Shown piece after piece: positions 8,989 to 17,482 of a stretch of 64,000 bases of DNA; position 1 is the stretch's first letter; every line of letters starts with the position of its first letter. Position numbers and translations under genes: made by a program. Under the pieces are notes generated by a model. That model worked only from the letters and a program-made list of their open reading frames with translations. It was not told the origin of the DNA and searched no databases. The stretch spans positions 1 to 64,000 of the forward strand of contig NZ_JARACP010000019.1 of NCBI RefSeq assembly GCF_028765545.1. Direction: 5' to 3'. This DNA comes from Aliivibrio sp. S4MY1. Lineage in GTDB: Bacteria > Pseudomonadota > Gammaproteobacteria > Enterobacterales > Vibrionaceae.

Positions 8989-10814
8989 TGCCTTCTTTTG
9001 ATTCAAATGCTTTTTTAAAGTCTGTAACACATCAGCCCGGTGTTTATCGTATGTATAACACTGAGGCTGAGGTTATTTATGTCGGTAAAGCGAAAGACTT
9101 AAAAAAACGGTTATCCAGTTATTTCCGTAGCAATATCCCATCTGAAAAAACCAAAGTCTTAGTCAGTCATATTGATCATATTGATGTGACGGTAACTCAT
9201 ACTGAGACGGAAGCTCTTATTCTTGAACATAATTATATTAAGCAATATTTACCTAAATATAATGTGTTACTGCGAGATGATAAATCTTACCCTTATATTT
9301 TTATTTCAAACCATAAGCATCCTAGGATCTCAATCCACCGTGGCTCGAAACGAAAGAAAGGGGAATATTTTGGTCCATATCCTGATTCTGGAGCGGTACG
9401 AGAAAGCCTTCATTTAATTCAAAAGCTGTTCCCTATTCGTCAGTGTGAAGACTCTGTTTATTCGAATCGTGCTCGTCCTTGTCTAATGCATCAAATTGGT
9501 CGTTGTTTAGCACCGTGTGTAAAAGGCATTGTGAGTGACGAGGAATACAAAGAACAAACTGAGTTTATTCGTTTGTTTTTACAAGGCAAAGATCGGCAGG
9601 TGATTCAAACTCTTGTAGGGCAAATGGAAGAGGCGAGTCAGTCGCTTAAATTTGAAAAAGCAGCGATTATTCGAGATCAAATTCAAGCAATGAGACGTAT
9701 GCAAGAGCAGCAATACGTATCAGACGACAGCGGTGATGATTTGGATGTATTAGGTTTTGCTATTGAAAATGGCTTGGCTTGCATACACTTATTAATGATC
9801 CGACAAGGTAAGATACTTGGAAGTAGAAGCTTTTTTCCTAAAATACCGGCTAAGACAGATAAAGAGGAAGTGTTTTCAAGTTTTTTAACTCAGTATTATT
9901 TGAACCACTCACAAGGGCGAACCATTCCTAATCGTGTTGTAACCAGTTTTGAGTTTGATGAAAAAGGACTAGAGCAAGCATTAACCGAGCTTTCTGGTCG
10001 TAAAGTACAATTTCAGTTAAACCCTAAAGGAATGAAAGGGCGCTATTTAAAGTTAGCTGATACCAATGCATTGACGGCACTAACCAGTAAATCAAACCAT
10101 AAATTAACCATTTATCAACGCTTTAAGCAATTAGAAGAAGCACTGTCGTTAAATTCTATTCAACGAATGGAATGTTTTGATATTAGTCATACTATGGGGG
10201 AGAAAACCGTAGCTTCTTGTGTTGTGTTTAATCAGGAAGGACCAGTAAAAGCAGAGTATCGACGTTATAATATAACGGGTATTACAGGAGGCGATGATTA
10301 CGCTGCAATGGCTCAAGTGCTTGAGCGTCGTTATAGTAAGCAGCTTGATGTAGATAAAATTCCTGACATTGTTTTTATTGATGGAGGGAAAGGGCAATTA
10401 AATCGAGCTTATGAAGTCATTTCTAAGCATTGGGTTGATTGGCCAAAGCAACCATTGTTGTTAGGTATAGCCAAAGGTGTAACACGTAAACATGGGCTTG
10501 AAACATTAGTCAAAGTATCTGGTGAAGAGTTTTCTATGCCAAGTGATTCTCCTGCGTTACACTTAATACAGCATATTAGGGATGAAAGTCATAATCATGC
10601 AATTAGTGGACATAGGGCTCAACGAGCTAAAGTGAGAAAAACCAGTACATTGCAAAACATTGACGGTGTTGGTCCAAAACGAAGACAAGCATTATTGCAG
10701 TATTTAGGTGGTCTACAAGAATTAAAAAGTGCAAGTGTTGAAGAAATAGCCAAAGTCCCCGGCATTAGCCGTTCTTTGGCAGAAAAAATACAGGATGCGT
10801 TGAAACACGGATAA
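8988..10814 (+). CDS. uvrC: Excinuclease ABC subunit C
   Basis: Dual-incision endonuclease of nucleotide excision repair, recruited by UvrB at bulky lesions; 608 residues. N-terminal GIY-YIG nuclease (PGVYRMYN...[14 protein letters not shown], residues 17-44) makes the 3' cut. A cysteine cluster ([21 protein letters not shown] region, about 152-172) suits the iron-sulfur site reported for UvrC. The UVR motif (about 200-240) binds UvrB. The RNase-H-like C-terminal nuclease ([10 protein letters not shown] near residue 394, IDGGKGQL near 463, and the conserved HAISGHR-like block near 540) makes the 5' cut. Tandem helix-hairpin-helix motifs close the protein. Start is GTG overlapping the varA stop by one base. 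Confidence 0.96.
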   Translation: MPSFDSNAFLKSVTHQPGVYRMYNTEAEVIYVGKAKDLKKRLSSYFRSNIPSEKTKVLVSHIDHIDVTVTHTETEALILEHNYIKQYLPKYNVLLRDDKSYPYIFISNHKHPRISIHRGSKRKKGEYFGPYPDSGAVRESLHLIQKLFPIRQCEDSVYSNRARPCLMHQIGRCLAPCVKGIVSDEEYKEQTEFIRLFLQGKDRQVIQTLVGQMEEASQSLKFEKAAIIRDQIQAMRRMQEQQYVSDDSGDDLDVLGFAIENGLACIHLLMIRQGKILGSRSFFPKIPAKTDKEEVFSSFLTQYYLNHSQGRTIPNRVVTSFEFDEKGLEQALTELSGRKVQFQLNPKGMKGRYLKLADTNALTALTSKSNHKLTIYQRFKQLEEALSLNSIQRMECFDISHTMGEKTVASCVVFNQEGPVKAEYRRYNITGITGGDDYAAMAQVLERRYSKQLDVDKIPDIVFIDGGKGQLNRAYEVISKHWVDWPKQPLLLGIAKGVTRKHGLETLVKVSGEEFSMPSDSPALHLIQHIRDESHNHAISGHRAQRAKVRKTSTLQNIDGVGPKRRQALLQYLGGLQELKSASVEEIAKVPGISRSLAEKIQDALKHG

Positions 10815-10859
10815 AAAAAGCGCACCATAGGCCCAGCGGACCAAAACTAAAGAATTATT

Positions 10860-11414
10860 ATGCGATTAACGATACCAAATATACTCACGTTTATCCGACT
10901 TGCACTTATTCCAGTGTTTGTTGTTGTTTTCTATCTGCCTTATGAATGGTCGGCTTTTGCCGCTGCAATGGTTTTTTGGGTTGCAGGTTTTACTGATTGG
11001 CTTGATGGGCTATTAGCAAGAAAGTTAGGCCAAACTTCTCGCTTTGGTGCTTTTTTAGATCCAGTAGCTGATAAAGTTATGGTAGCTGCTGCTTTAATTT
11101 TGATAACAGAGCATTATCATTCGATTTGGGTGACAATTCCAGCCATCACTATGATTGGGCGTGAACTGATTATTTCTGCCTTGAGAGAGTGGATGGCAGA
11201 GATTGGTAAAAGAGCCAGTGTTGCTGTTTCTTGGGTTGGTAAAGTAAAAACAGTTTCTCAAATGTTTGCACTATGGGTGCTAATTTGGCGCTATGATGAT
11301 TGGATGATTTGGGTTGGTTATGTTGCTTTGTATGTCGCAACTATTCTAACGTACTGGTCTATGATCCAATACTTGGCTGCTGCGAAAGATGATTTGCTTA
11401 ATGCAGACGATTGA
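10860..11414 (+). CDS. pgsA: CDP-diacylglycerol--glycerol-3-phosphate 3-phosphatidyltransferase
   Basis: Inner-membrane enzyme that makes phosphatidylglycerol phosphate from CDP-diacylglycerol and glycerol 3-phosphate, the committed step to PG and cardiolipin. The CDP-alcohol phosphotransferase signature DG-x2-AR-x8-G-x3-D-x3-D is complete ([20 protein letters not shown] followed by VADK, about residues 48-71). About four or five membrane segments, 184 residues, the normal size. It follows uvrC after 45 bases and is likely part of the varA-uvrC-pgsA transcript; a terminator separates it from the tRNA operon. It supplies the substrate for the cls product at 34.5 kb. Confidence 0.96.
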   Translation: MRLTIPNILTFIRLALIPVFVVVFYLPYEWSAFAAAMVFWVAGFTDWLDGLLARKLGQTSRFGAFLDPVADKVMVAAALILITEHYHSIWVTIPAITMIGRELIISALREWMAEIGKRASVAVSWVGKVKTVSQMFALWVLIWRYDDWMIWVGYVALYVATILTYWSMIQYLAAAKDDLLNADD

Positions 11415-11430
11415 TTGAATTAAATATATG

Positions 11431-11457
11431 AAAAGCGAACTTAGGTTCGCTTTTTTT
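11431..11457 (+). terminator. Terminator after pgsA
   Basis: AAAAGCGAAC (11431-11440) pairs with GTTCGCTTTT (11445-11454), followed by more T residues. Confidence 0.85.
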
Positions 11458-11645
11458 ATGTTAATGCATTTCGTTTTTTATAGTGAATTGATATTCCTTA
11501 CTTTTGTTGTCTCTTAATTGGAATGATTAGAGCTTATTTTTTAACTTATCTAGTGTTATCTGTGCCAAGAAATACATCTTTTCGTTTGTTTTATATTCAT
11601 TTTGATCGCATTTTATCCAAACAGAGCAAAAACAGAAAAATAGTG

Positions 11646-11673
11646 TTGACTCTAAGTTCTGATTCAGTAGAAT
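11646..11673 (+). promoter_or_regulatory. Probable tRNA operon promoter
   Basis: TTGACT (11646-11651), a 16-base spacer and TAGAAT (11668-11673) form a good sigma-70 promoter about 60 bases before the first tRNA. An A-rich tract upstream could be an UP element, and the GC-rich stretch just after the -10 (CATCCCG) looks like a stringent-control discriminator. The rest of the gap from pgsA to here has no gene. Confidence 0.6.
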
Positions 11674-11731
11674 GCATCCCGTACCCAAGAGGAAGGCAGC
11701 AAATAAGCGGCTGGCCAATTGAGGATACATT

Positions 11732-11805
11732 GGCGCCTTGGCAGAGTGGCTATGCAGCGGATTGCAAATCCGTGGACCTCGGTTCGACTCCGGGAGGCGC
11801 CTCCA
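11732..11805 (+). tRNA. tRNA-Cys (GCA)
   Basis: Full cloverleaf with acceptor GGCGCCT/AGGCGCC, anticodon GCA in the loop TTGCAAA, T-arm GGTTCGACTCC and encoded CCA; 74 bases. Confidence 0.96.
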
Positions 11806-11827
11806 ATCTCTTTTTAGAGATGACTTT

Positions 11828-11903
11828 GCGACACTAGCTCAGCTGGTAGAGCGCAACCTTGCCAAGGTTGAGGTCACGAGTTCGAGCCTCGTGTGTCGCT
11901 CCA
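11828..11903 (+). tRNA. tRNA-Gly (GCC), copy 1
   Basis: Acceptor GCGACAC/GTGTCGC, anticodon GCC in the loop TTGCCAA, T-arm with TTCGAGC and encoded CCA; 76 bases. Nearly identical to the copy at 12130-12205. Confidence 0.96.
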
Positions 11904-12010
11904 AATTTGTAAAAGGCAGTCACGTAACATTGGCAGACTGTTTTAAAGATGGTGTCTAACCGTTCTTTTTAGAACACATTGGTTAGGAGCATCGCAATAA
12001 AGAATTGCGT

Positions 12011-12097
12011 GCCCTGGTGGTGGAATTGGTAGACACAAGGGATTTAAAATCCCTCGGCGTTCGCGCTGTGCCGGTTCAAGTCCGGCCCGGGGCACCA
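12011..12097 (+). tRNA. tRNA-Leu (TAA)
   Basis: Class II tRNA of 87 bases with long variable arm; anticodon loop TTTAAAA gives anticodon TAA; T-arm GGTTCAAGTCC and encoded CCA. This corresponds to leuZ in the related E. coli cluster after pgsA. Confidence 0.95.
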
Positions 12098-12129
12098 TCT
12101 ATAAAAGTCTATATTGAAAAATATAGCAT

Positions 12130-12205
12130 GCGACACTAGCTCAGCTGGTAGAGCGCAACCTTGCCAAGGTTGAGGTCACGAGTTCGAACCTCGTGTGTCG
12201 CTCCA
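12130..12205 (+). tRNA. tRNA-Gly (GCC), copy 2
   Basis: Same cloverleaf as the first tRNA-Gly; the two copies differ by one base in the T loop (TTCGAAC here, TTCGAGC there). Encoded CCA. Last gene of the operon. Confidence 0.96.
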
Positions 12206-12207
12206 AA

Positions 12208-12243
12208 TAAAAAAGCCTGTTCAGAAATGAACAGGCTTTTTTA
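12208..12243 (+). terminator. Terminator of the tRNA operon
   Basis: Perfect ten-base stem AGCCTGTTCA/TGAACAGGCT (12214-12223 with 12228-12237) closed by a GAAA loop and followed by T residues. Confidence 0.92.
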
Positions 12244-12709
12244 CGTTTAAAATCTCATGATTATGAATAAAAATTTCCAAAATATGAACAGCTGTGTTAT
12301 TTTTCTTCACAATCTCGGAACTGTTCTGGGGGAGACGCGTTTTACCTTTATATTTGTCTAAAACTTAAAGAGTGAATACGTAGGGTAGGTATCAACAAAA
12401 GCTTGTTGATAGAAGGGATACTAGTGACGGAAACGTCATATTGATGGGAAACCCAACATTGAATACGTTTAAATTACACACTCAAATCTGCTTAATACTT
12501 CCATTATGCCCTGTATTAGAAACAGGGAGCATCACCGAGCCTTGATCCTTTAAAAACTTACTGTCTTTATGGCATATATCAATCCATATCTATTGTGCTA
12601 TGGACAGCATTTCCACATCTTAAATTTCTTATTTAGACTATATCAATGCATATAGGCCTAACTAGAGATCACAGAAGTATAAAGAAAACGAGTTTTCAGG
12701 GTTATAAAA
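12244..12709 (+). promoter_or_regulatory. Long leader region of the norspermidine operon
   Basis: This 466-base gap contains no open frame of note. Its 5' part has small palindromes (ACAGCTGT near 12288-12295 and GAACTGTTC near 12318-12326) that could be operators. Its middle carries a cluster of hairpins listed separately. The 3' part is AT-rich, with AGGG about nine bases before the ATG as ribosome-binding site. A transcript that starts near 12350 would have a 5' leader of about 350 bases, unusually long for a metabolic operon. Confidence 0.5.
12374..12532 (+). ncRNA. Candidate structured RNA element in the leader
   Basis: Several hairpins lie close together. One is TATCAACA/TGTTGATA (12390-12397 with 12404-12411). 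The second is TGACG-GAAA-CGTCA (12425-12438), with a GNRA tetraloop. The third is TGGG-AAA-CCCA (12445-12455). The fourth is CCCTGT/ACAGGG (12509-12514 with 12522-12527), extendable by ATG/CAT. Alternative pairings exist: TGTTG (12404-12408) with CAACA (12454-12458), and GTATC (12389-12393) with GATAC (12417-12421). GAATACGT occurs as a direct repeat on both sides of the first three hairpins (12374 and 12461). Mutually exclusive pairings are what a riboswitch or attenuator needs. GGA-type motifs in or near loops would also suit CsrA binding. I do not recognise a named class. Confidence 0.45.
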
Positions 12710-14272
12710 ATGAGCACACTTATCGATGCGAATACTGTTATTTCTGTATCGCATTTATCAACTCAATTCGTAGAAGAAAATAGTCAAAAAGAGCCTAGCC
12801 AGAAGGAAAAATGGCAAAAATATTTTATTCAAACAGGTGAGGGGGGCAGCGATGAATTTCTTTCTATGTTGAATCATACTAATCGGACATTAGCTGCAGT
12901 ATTTGAAAAAGTACAATCACCGTATTCAGGAGTAAAGCCTGAGCTGATTGAAAAAGCCATTCAAAGCGTAAATCTAGATAGTGAACCATCAGATCTACGA
13001 CATGTTATTGATAGAACAACAGAGTTGGTTGTTAAAAACTCAATATTTGTTCAGCATCCAAACTGTATTGCGCATCTTCATACTCCGCCATTGCTTTCAT
13101 CTATCGCTGCTGAAGCGATGATTGCAGCGCTTAATCAATCAATGGATTCTTGGGATCAAGCTTCGTCAGCAACCTATGTAGAACAAAAGGTAATCAATTG
13201 GGTATGTGAGAAATACCAGTTAGGTACACGCTCAGACGGCGTATTTAGCAGTGGTGGTACGCAAAGTAACTTAATGGGATTATTACTCGCTCGTGATTGG
13301 ATAGCTGACAAAATAAGCCAACATTCAATTCAAAAAATGGGCTTACCAGAGTATTCAAATAAATTACGTATAATATGTTCTAAAAAATCACATTTCACCG
13401 TACAAAAATCGGCCTCTTTATTAGGGTTAGGTGAGCGTTCTGTATGCTGTGTTGAAATAAACTCAAATGGCACTATTGATATCAATTCATTAGAGGAAAC
13501 ACTTGGTGAATTGAAAGCAGAAGGGTTAATTCCGTTTGTTTTAGTGGGGACCGCTGGTACAACAGATCATGGGGCTATTGATGATTTATCTACGTTGTCT
13601 TCCATAGCACAGGCTGAAGGTATGTGGTTTCATGTAGATGCTGCTTATGGTGGAGCGTTGATATTCAGTCAGGACAAGTGGCGATTAACGGGTATTGAAC
13701 ATGCTGATTCTCTTAGTGTCGATTTTCATAAATTGTTTTATCAAACTGTCAGTTGTGGTGCGATCTTAATAAAAGATAAATCTCATTTCGGTTATCTACG
13801 ACATCATGCTGATTATCTAAATCGTGAAGATGATGAACTGCCCAATTTGGTCGATAAATCCATCGCGACAACAAAACGTTTTGACGCCTTAAAAGTGTTT
13901 ATGACAATGCAAAATGTAGGGGCAGAACAATTAGGACAAATGTATGACCATCTGCTAATTCAAGCCAAGCAAGTTGCAACCTTAATTCAAAATAATGATC
14001 GGTTTGAGTTACTGGCAGAACCATCACTTTCAACCGTATTATTCCGCTCTAAAAGTACAACGGTCAAAGAGTTAGATGATCTAAATAAAACGGTCAAGCT
14101 AGAAGCGTTAACGCGTGGTATAGCCGTTTTAGGCGAAACGATCGTTAATCATAATGTCGCGTTAAAACTCACCATCTTAAATCCATGTTTGAAGATGTCA
14201 GATTTTGAATCTTTATTGAAGCAAATTGATAACTTAGTAATTGAACAAGAAAAAATAAGGGTAAAACAATAA
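12710..14272 (+). CDS. ddc: L-2,4-diaminobutyrate decarboxylase
   Basis: PLP-dependent group II decarboxylase of 520 residues. It would make 1,3-diaminopropane from L-2,4-diaminobutyrate, the amine that is condensed with aspartate semialdehyde in the next step of norspermidine synthesis. Visible sites: the HxHxPPL segment (IAHLHTPPL, about residue 120), the cofactor-contact HVDAAYGG (about 309) and the Schiff-base lysine in SVDFHKLFY (about 342). Glutamate, DOPA and tyrosine decarboxylases share this fold; the neighbours decide the assignment. The start has AGGG upstream, and the stop overlaps the next start (TAATG). Confidence 0.9.
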   Translation: MSTLIDANTVISVSHLSTQFVEENSQKEPSQKEKWQKYFIQTGEGGSDEFLSMLNHTNRTLAAVFEKVQSPYSGVKPELIEKAIQSVNLDSEPSDLRHVIDRTTELVVKNSIFVQHPNCIAHLHTPPLLSSIAAEAMIAALNQSMDSWDQASSATYVEQKVINWVCEKYQLGTRSDGVFSSGGTQSNLMGLLLARDWIADKISQHSIQKMGLPEYSNKLRIICSKKSHFTVQKSASLLGLGERSVCCVEINSNGTIDINSLEETLGELKAEGLIPFVLVGTAGTTDHGAIDDLSTLSSIAQAEGMWFHVDAAYGGALIFSQDKWRLTGIEHADSLSVDFHKLFYQTVSCGAILIKDKSHFGYLRHHADYLNREDDELPNLVDKSIATTKRFDALKVFMTMQNVGAEQLGQMYDHLLIQAKQVATLIQNNDRFELLAEPSLSTVLFRSKSTTVKELDDLNKTVKLEALTRGIAVLGETIVNHNVALKLTILNPCLKMSDFESLLKQIDNLVIEQEKIRVKQ

Positions 14273-15516
14273 TGTCTATTCTACAAATTGGTGCAGGTGG
14301 TGTTGGATGGGTTATTGCACATAAAGCAGCCCAAAATAATGACACACTGGGCGACATTACGATTGCTTCTCGCACAATTGAAAAGTGTGAAAAAATTATC
14401 GAATCAATTAAGGGCAAAAGCAACTTAAAAGATACGACTAAGAAACTGGAAGCAAAAGCTGTGAATGCTGATGACGTTGAGGCACTCCTTACTCTTATTA
14501 AAGAAGTTAAGCCTGATCTTGTTATTAATGCGGGTCCTCCTTGGGTTAATATTTCAATCATGGAAGCGTGTTATCAAGCAAAGGTTTCTTACCTAGATAC
14601 ATCAGTCGCAGTGGATTTATGCTCAGAGGGACAACAAGTACCCGAGGCTTATGATTGGCAGTGGAGTTATCGTCAGAAGTTTAAAGAAGTAGGCATTACC
14701 GGTATTTTAGGTGCAGGCTTTGACCCAGGCGTAGTCAGTGTATTTGCTGCGTATGCAGTTAAGCATTTGTTTGATGAGATTGAAACGATTGATGTCATGG
14801 ACATTAACAATGGTGATCACGGTAAAAAGTTTGCGACAAACTTTGATCCTGAAACCAACATGCTAGAAATCCAAGGTGATTCTTTTTATTGGGAAAACGA
14901 AGAGTGGAAACAAGTACCTTGCCATACTCGTATGTTAGAGTTTGATTTCCCACATTGTGGTCGCCATAAAGTATATTCAATGGCACATGATGAAGTGCGC
15001 TCCATGAAAGAGTTTATTCCGGCAAAACGGATTGAATTTTGGATGGGCTTTGGTGATCAATATTTAAATTACTTTAACTGTATGCGCGATATTGGTTTGT
15101 TAAGTCCTGAGCCGCTGACATTGCAGGACGGTACAGTTGTTCAACCACTGCATGTATTAAAAGCGCTATTACCCGATCCAACTTCATTAGCTCCGGGTTA
15201 TACCGGGTTAACTTGTATAGGTACTTGGGTGCAAGGCCAAAAAGACGGAAAAGAGCGTAGCGTATTTATCTACAATAATGCTGATCATGAAGTTGCGTAT
15301 AAAGACGTAGAGCACCAAGCGATTTCTTATACGACAGGAGTGCCAGCGATTACTGCGGCGCTGCAATTCTTCCGTGGTGAATGGGCTGATGCCGGTGTAT
15401 TTAATATGGAGCAGTTAAACCCTGATCCATTTTTAGAAACAATGCCAACTATTGGTTTAGATTGGCATGTGCAAGAGTTAACGCCAGAGCAACCAAAGGT
15501 TAATATTCTAAAATAA
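14272..15516 (+). CDS. Carboxynorspermidine dehydrogenase (synthase)
   Basis: Saccharopine-dehydrogenase-family enzyme, 414 residues. It reductively condenses 1,3-diaminopropane (or putrescine) with L-aspartate semialdehyde using NADPH to give carboxynorspermidine (or carboxyspermidine). The N-terminal Rossmann motif GAGGVGWV is at residues 7-14; the second conserved element NAGPPW is near 84, and GAGFDPGVVSVFAAYA (about 145) is typical of the family. Its ATG overlaps the stop of the decarboxylase by one base, indicating translational coupling, and nspC follows 65 bases later. Cytoplasmic. The alternative reading as a generic saccharopine dehydrogenase is less likely given the operon. Confidence 0.92.
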   Translation: MSILQIGAGGVGWVIAHKAAQNNDTLGDITIASRTIEKCEKIIESIKGKSNLKDTTKKLEAKAVNADDVEALLTLIKEVKPDLVINAGPPWVNISIMEACYQAKVSYLDTSVAVDLCSEGQQVPEAYDWQWSYRQKFKEVGITGILGAGFDPGVVSVFAAYAVKHLFDEIETIDVMDINNGDHGKKFATNFDPETNMLEIQGDSFYWENEEWKQVPCHTRMLEFDFPHCGRHKVYSMAHDEVRSMKEFIPAKRIEFWMGFGDQYLNYFNCMRDIGLLSPEPLTLQDGTVVQPLHVLKALLPDPTSLAPGYTGLTCIGTWVQGQKDGKERSVFIYNNADHEVAYKDVEHQAISYTTGVPAITAALQFFRGEWADAGVFNMEQLNPDPFLETMPTIGLDWHVQELTPEQPKVNILK

Positions 15517-15532
15517 TAATCAATAATTTATA

Positions 15533-15554
15533 GGCCGATGTATTACACATTGGC
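15533..15554 (+). terminator. Intercistronic hairpin before nspC
   Basis: GCCGATGT (15534-15541) pairs with ACATTGGC (15547-15554) with one G-T wobble, followed by TTTGTTCGATTTTT. It may act as a weak terminator or an RNA-stability element that sets the ratio of nspC to the upstream genes. Confidence 0.4.
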
Positions 15555-15581
15555 TTTGTTCGATTTTTAGAGAAGATAATA

Positions 15582-16730
15582 ATGACAACTCAATTAAATA
15601 AAAATGAGTTAAAAACGCCATATTTCATGATCGATGAAGGCAAGCTAATCGCTAATCTTGAAGTCGCTAAACGCTTAAAAGATCTTTCTGGTGTAAAGCT
15701 TGTACTAGCATTGAAATGTTTTTCAACATGGGGCGTTTTTGACATCATTAAGCCTTACCTTGATGGGTCAACTAGCAGTGGTCCATATGAAGTCAAATTA
15801 GGCCATGAAACCTTTGGTGGAGAAACACATGCGTACAGTGTGGGTTACAGCGAAGATGATGTAAAAGAAGTGGTCGATATTTGCGATAAGATGATCTTTA
15901 ATTCGCAGTCGCAATTGGCTGCTTATCGCCACTTAGTTGAAGGTAAAGCATCGATTGGTCTTCGCTTAAATCCAGGGGTTAGTTATGCAGGGCAAGATCT
16001 TGCTAATCCTGCGCGTGAATTTTCACGTTTAGGCGTACAAGCTGATCAACTCGATCCTCTTGTGTTTGAAAATTTGAATGGCGTTATGTTTCACATGAAT
16101 TGTGAGAATAAAGACGTAGATGCATTTTCATCGTTGCTAGAGGCTATTTCAGCTAAATTCGGCACATACTTGGATGGCTTGGAGTGGGTTAGTTTAGGCG
16201 GCGGTGTCTTCTTTACTTGGCCTAATTATGATGTAGAGAAATTGGCGTTGGTGTTAAAAGCGTTTTCTGAAAAACATCAAGTTCAATTATACCTGGAACC
16301 GGGCGAGGCGATCATTACCAAAACGACAGACTTAGTGGTAAGTGTGGTAGATATTGTTGAAAACGGCAAAACAACGGCCATTGTAGATTCCGCTACTGAA
16401 GCACATCGTCTTGATACATTAATTTATAATGAACCAGCCTCAATATTAGAAGCGTCAGAGAAGGGGCAGCACCATTATTTTATTGGTTCATGTTCATGTT
16501 TAGCTGGCGATCAATTCTGCGAAACGCAATTTGATCAACCGTTAGCCATTGGTCAAAAGCTACACTTAGTAGATAGTGCAGGTTATACCATGGTGAAGCT
16601 AAATTGGTTTAATGGTTTGAAAATGCCATCAGTGTACTGTGAACGTACAACAGGAAAGATCGAAAAATTAAATGAGTTTGGTTACACTGATTTTAAACGT
16701 TCTTTATCCCAATGGGCGGTAAGCTCGTAA
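15582..16730 (+). CDS. nspC: Carboxynorspermidine decarboxylase
   Basis: PLP enzyme of the alanine-racemase-fold (group IV) decarboxylases, 382 residues, which removes CO2 from carboxynorspermidine to give norspermidine (and carboxyspermidine to give spermidine). The PLP lysine lies in [12 protein letters not shown] (residue about 45). Other family marks are the HMNCEN segment (about 172), the glycine-rich phosphate loop LGGGVFFTW (about 205), EPGEAI (about 245) and the C-terminal [15 protein letters not shown] (about 330). Vibrios use norspermidine as a biofilm signal and structural polyamine. Third gene of the operon, closed by a strong terminator. Confidence 0.95.
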   Translation: MTTQLNKNELKTPYFMIDEGKLIANLEVAKRLKDLSGVKLVLALKCFSTWGVFDIIKPYLDGSTSSGPYEVKLGHETFGGETHAYSVGYSEDDVKEVVDICDKMIFNSQSQLAAYRHLVEGKASIGLRLNPGVSYAGQDLANPAREFSRLGVQADQLDPLVFENLNGVMFHMNCENKDVDAFSSLLEAISAKFGTYLDGLEWVSLGGGVFFTWPNYDVEKLALVLKAFSEKHQVQLYLEPGEAIITKTTDLVVSVVDIVENGKTTAIVDSATEAHRLDTLIYNEPASILEASEKGQHHYFIGSCSCLAGDQFCETQFDQPLAIGQKLHLVDSAGYTMVKLNWFNGLKMPSVYCERTTGKIEKLNEFGYTDFKRSLSQWAVSS

Positions 16731-16782
16731 ATTCTAAATAGATCAGATAATTAATGGAATTGGTGTAAGTATCAAACACAGT

Positions 16783-16813
16783 AAAAATGACCGTTTTTAG
16801 GCGGTCATTTTTT
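16783..16813 (+). terminator. Terminator of the norspermidine operon
   Basis: AAAATGACCG (about 16784-16793) pairs with CGGTCATTTT (16802-16811), followed by T residues. Confidence 0.85.
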
Positions 16814-16854
16814 ATGAGTTAACAAAAATAATCAAAGAGCTACGCTGGTTAGCA

Positions 16855-17352
16855 TTAGATAACGGTAACGACCATATCTTCACTTAGCGCTTCGATCTCT
16901 GCGGCTAAGTCATTAATATTGGCGCTGATTGGTAGTTTTAAACTTAATGTTGCCGTAAACACGCTGCTGCCATTTGCGGGAACACCAATACGATGGCTAT
17001 CCATATCTATCAATTCAACAGACTCTTTTTGCAGTATATTACTGATGTCATTTACGATACCAGCTCTGTCCTCAGCATCGACTTTTAGACGAGTGTGCTG
17101 ATGCTCTACAATGGTTTCTAAGGCATCACTAAACGTAACGATGAGATCATCTTGAGAAGAAAAATAATCTTGCACGGCTTTTTTACGGCTTGTAGGTACT
17201 TCAATTTTAATGACCGCTGAAATATGCGCATCAAGATAGTGAACCTTACTGACTAACCACTTTCCCCCTTCTTCATGAGTTACAGAAGCAAGGCGCTTAA
17301 TTAAGTCAGGGCTAGAAATACCAACAAACGCAGCAATAAATACACTTTTCAT
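16855..17352 (-). CDS. GcvR-like tandem ACT-domain regulator
   Basis: A 165-residue cytoplasmic protein made of two ACT folds (about residues 3-75 and 85-160), the layout of the glycine cleavage repressor GcvR. The opening VFIAAFVGISSPDLIKRLA and the second-domain start RLKVDAEDRAGIVNDISNIL are typical ligand-binding turns. GcvR works by binding the activator GcvA rather than DNA. This protein is shorter than E. coli GcvR and there is no gcv gene near it, so the ligand and partner are open; it may be a paralogue. Monocistronic on the minus strand between the norspermidine operon and yccS. Confidence 0.75.
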   Translation of the reverse strand: MKSVFIAAFVGISSPDLIKRLASVTHEEGGKWLVSKVHYLDAHISAVIKIEVPTSRKKAVQDYFSSQDDLIVTFSDALETIVEHQHTRLKVDAEDRAGIVNDISNILQKESVELIDMDSHRIGVPANGSSVFTATLSLKLPISANINDLAAEIEALSEDMVVTVI

Positions 17353-17482
17353 AGTGACGCCTCCAACAGAGTTATTATCTTTTTATAGTAAAGAGTAGCT
17401 ACTATTTAGTGTAGACGTCTAAGTAGAAAAATGTTTGATAAGTATCAACTTACCGAGGTAAGACAATGATCTACTTCAAACT

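Noticed and set aside
11523-11959. Frames running through the tRNA promoter and the Cys/Gly tRNA genes
   Set aside because: They are formed by the tRNA sequences themselves and by the promoter region; no coding signal.
11732-12243. tRNA cluster as attachment site of an integrated island
   Set aside because: The genes after it are the intact norspermidine operon; no integrase and no repeated tRNA 3' fragment beyond the second full tRNA-Gly.
12374-12470. Cyclic-di-GMP (GEMM) riboswitch in the norspermidine leader
   Set aside because: The conserved GEMM core and tetraloop-receptor sequences are not found.
12374-12540. Reading the hairpin cluster as a CsrB-type small RNA gene
   Set aside because: Only a handful of GGA motifs, far fewer than in known CsrB RNAs, and no clear terminator follows; a leader element is the better call for now.
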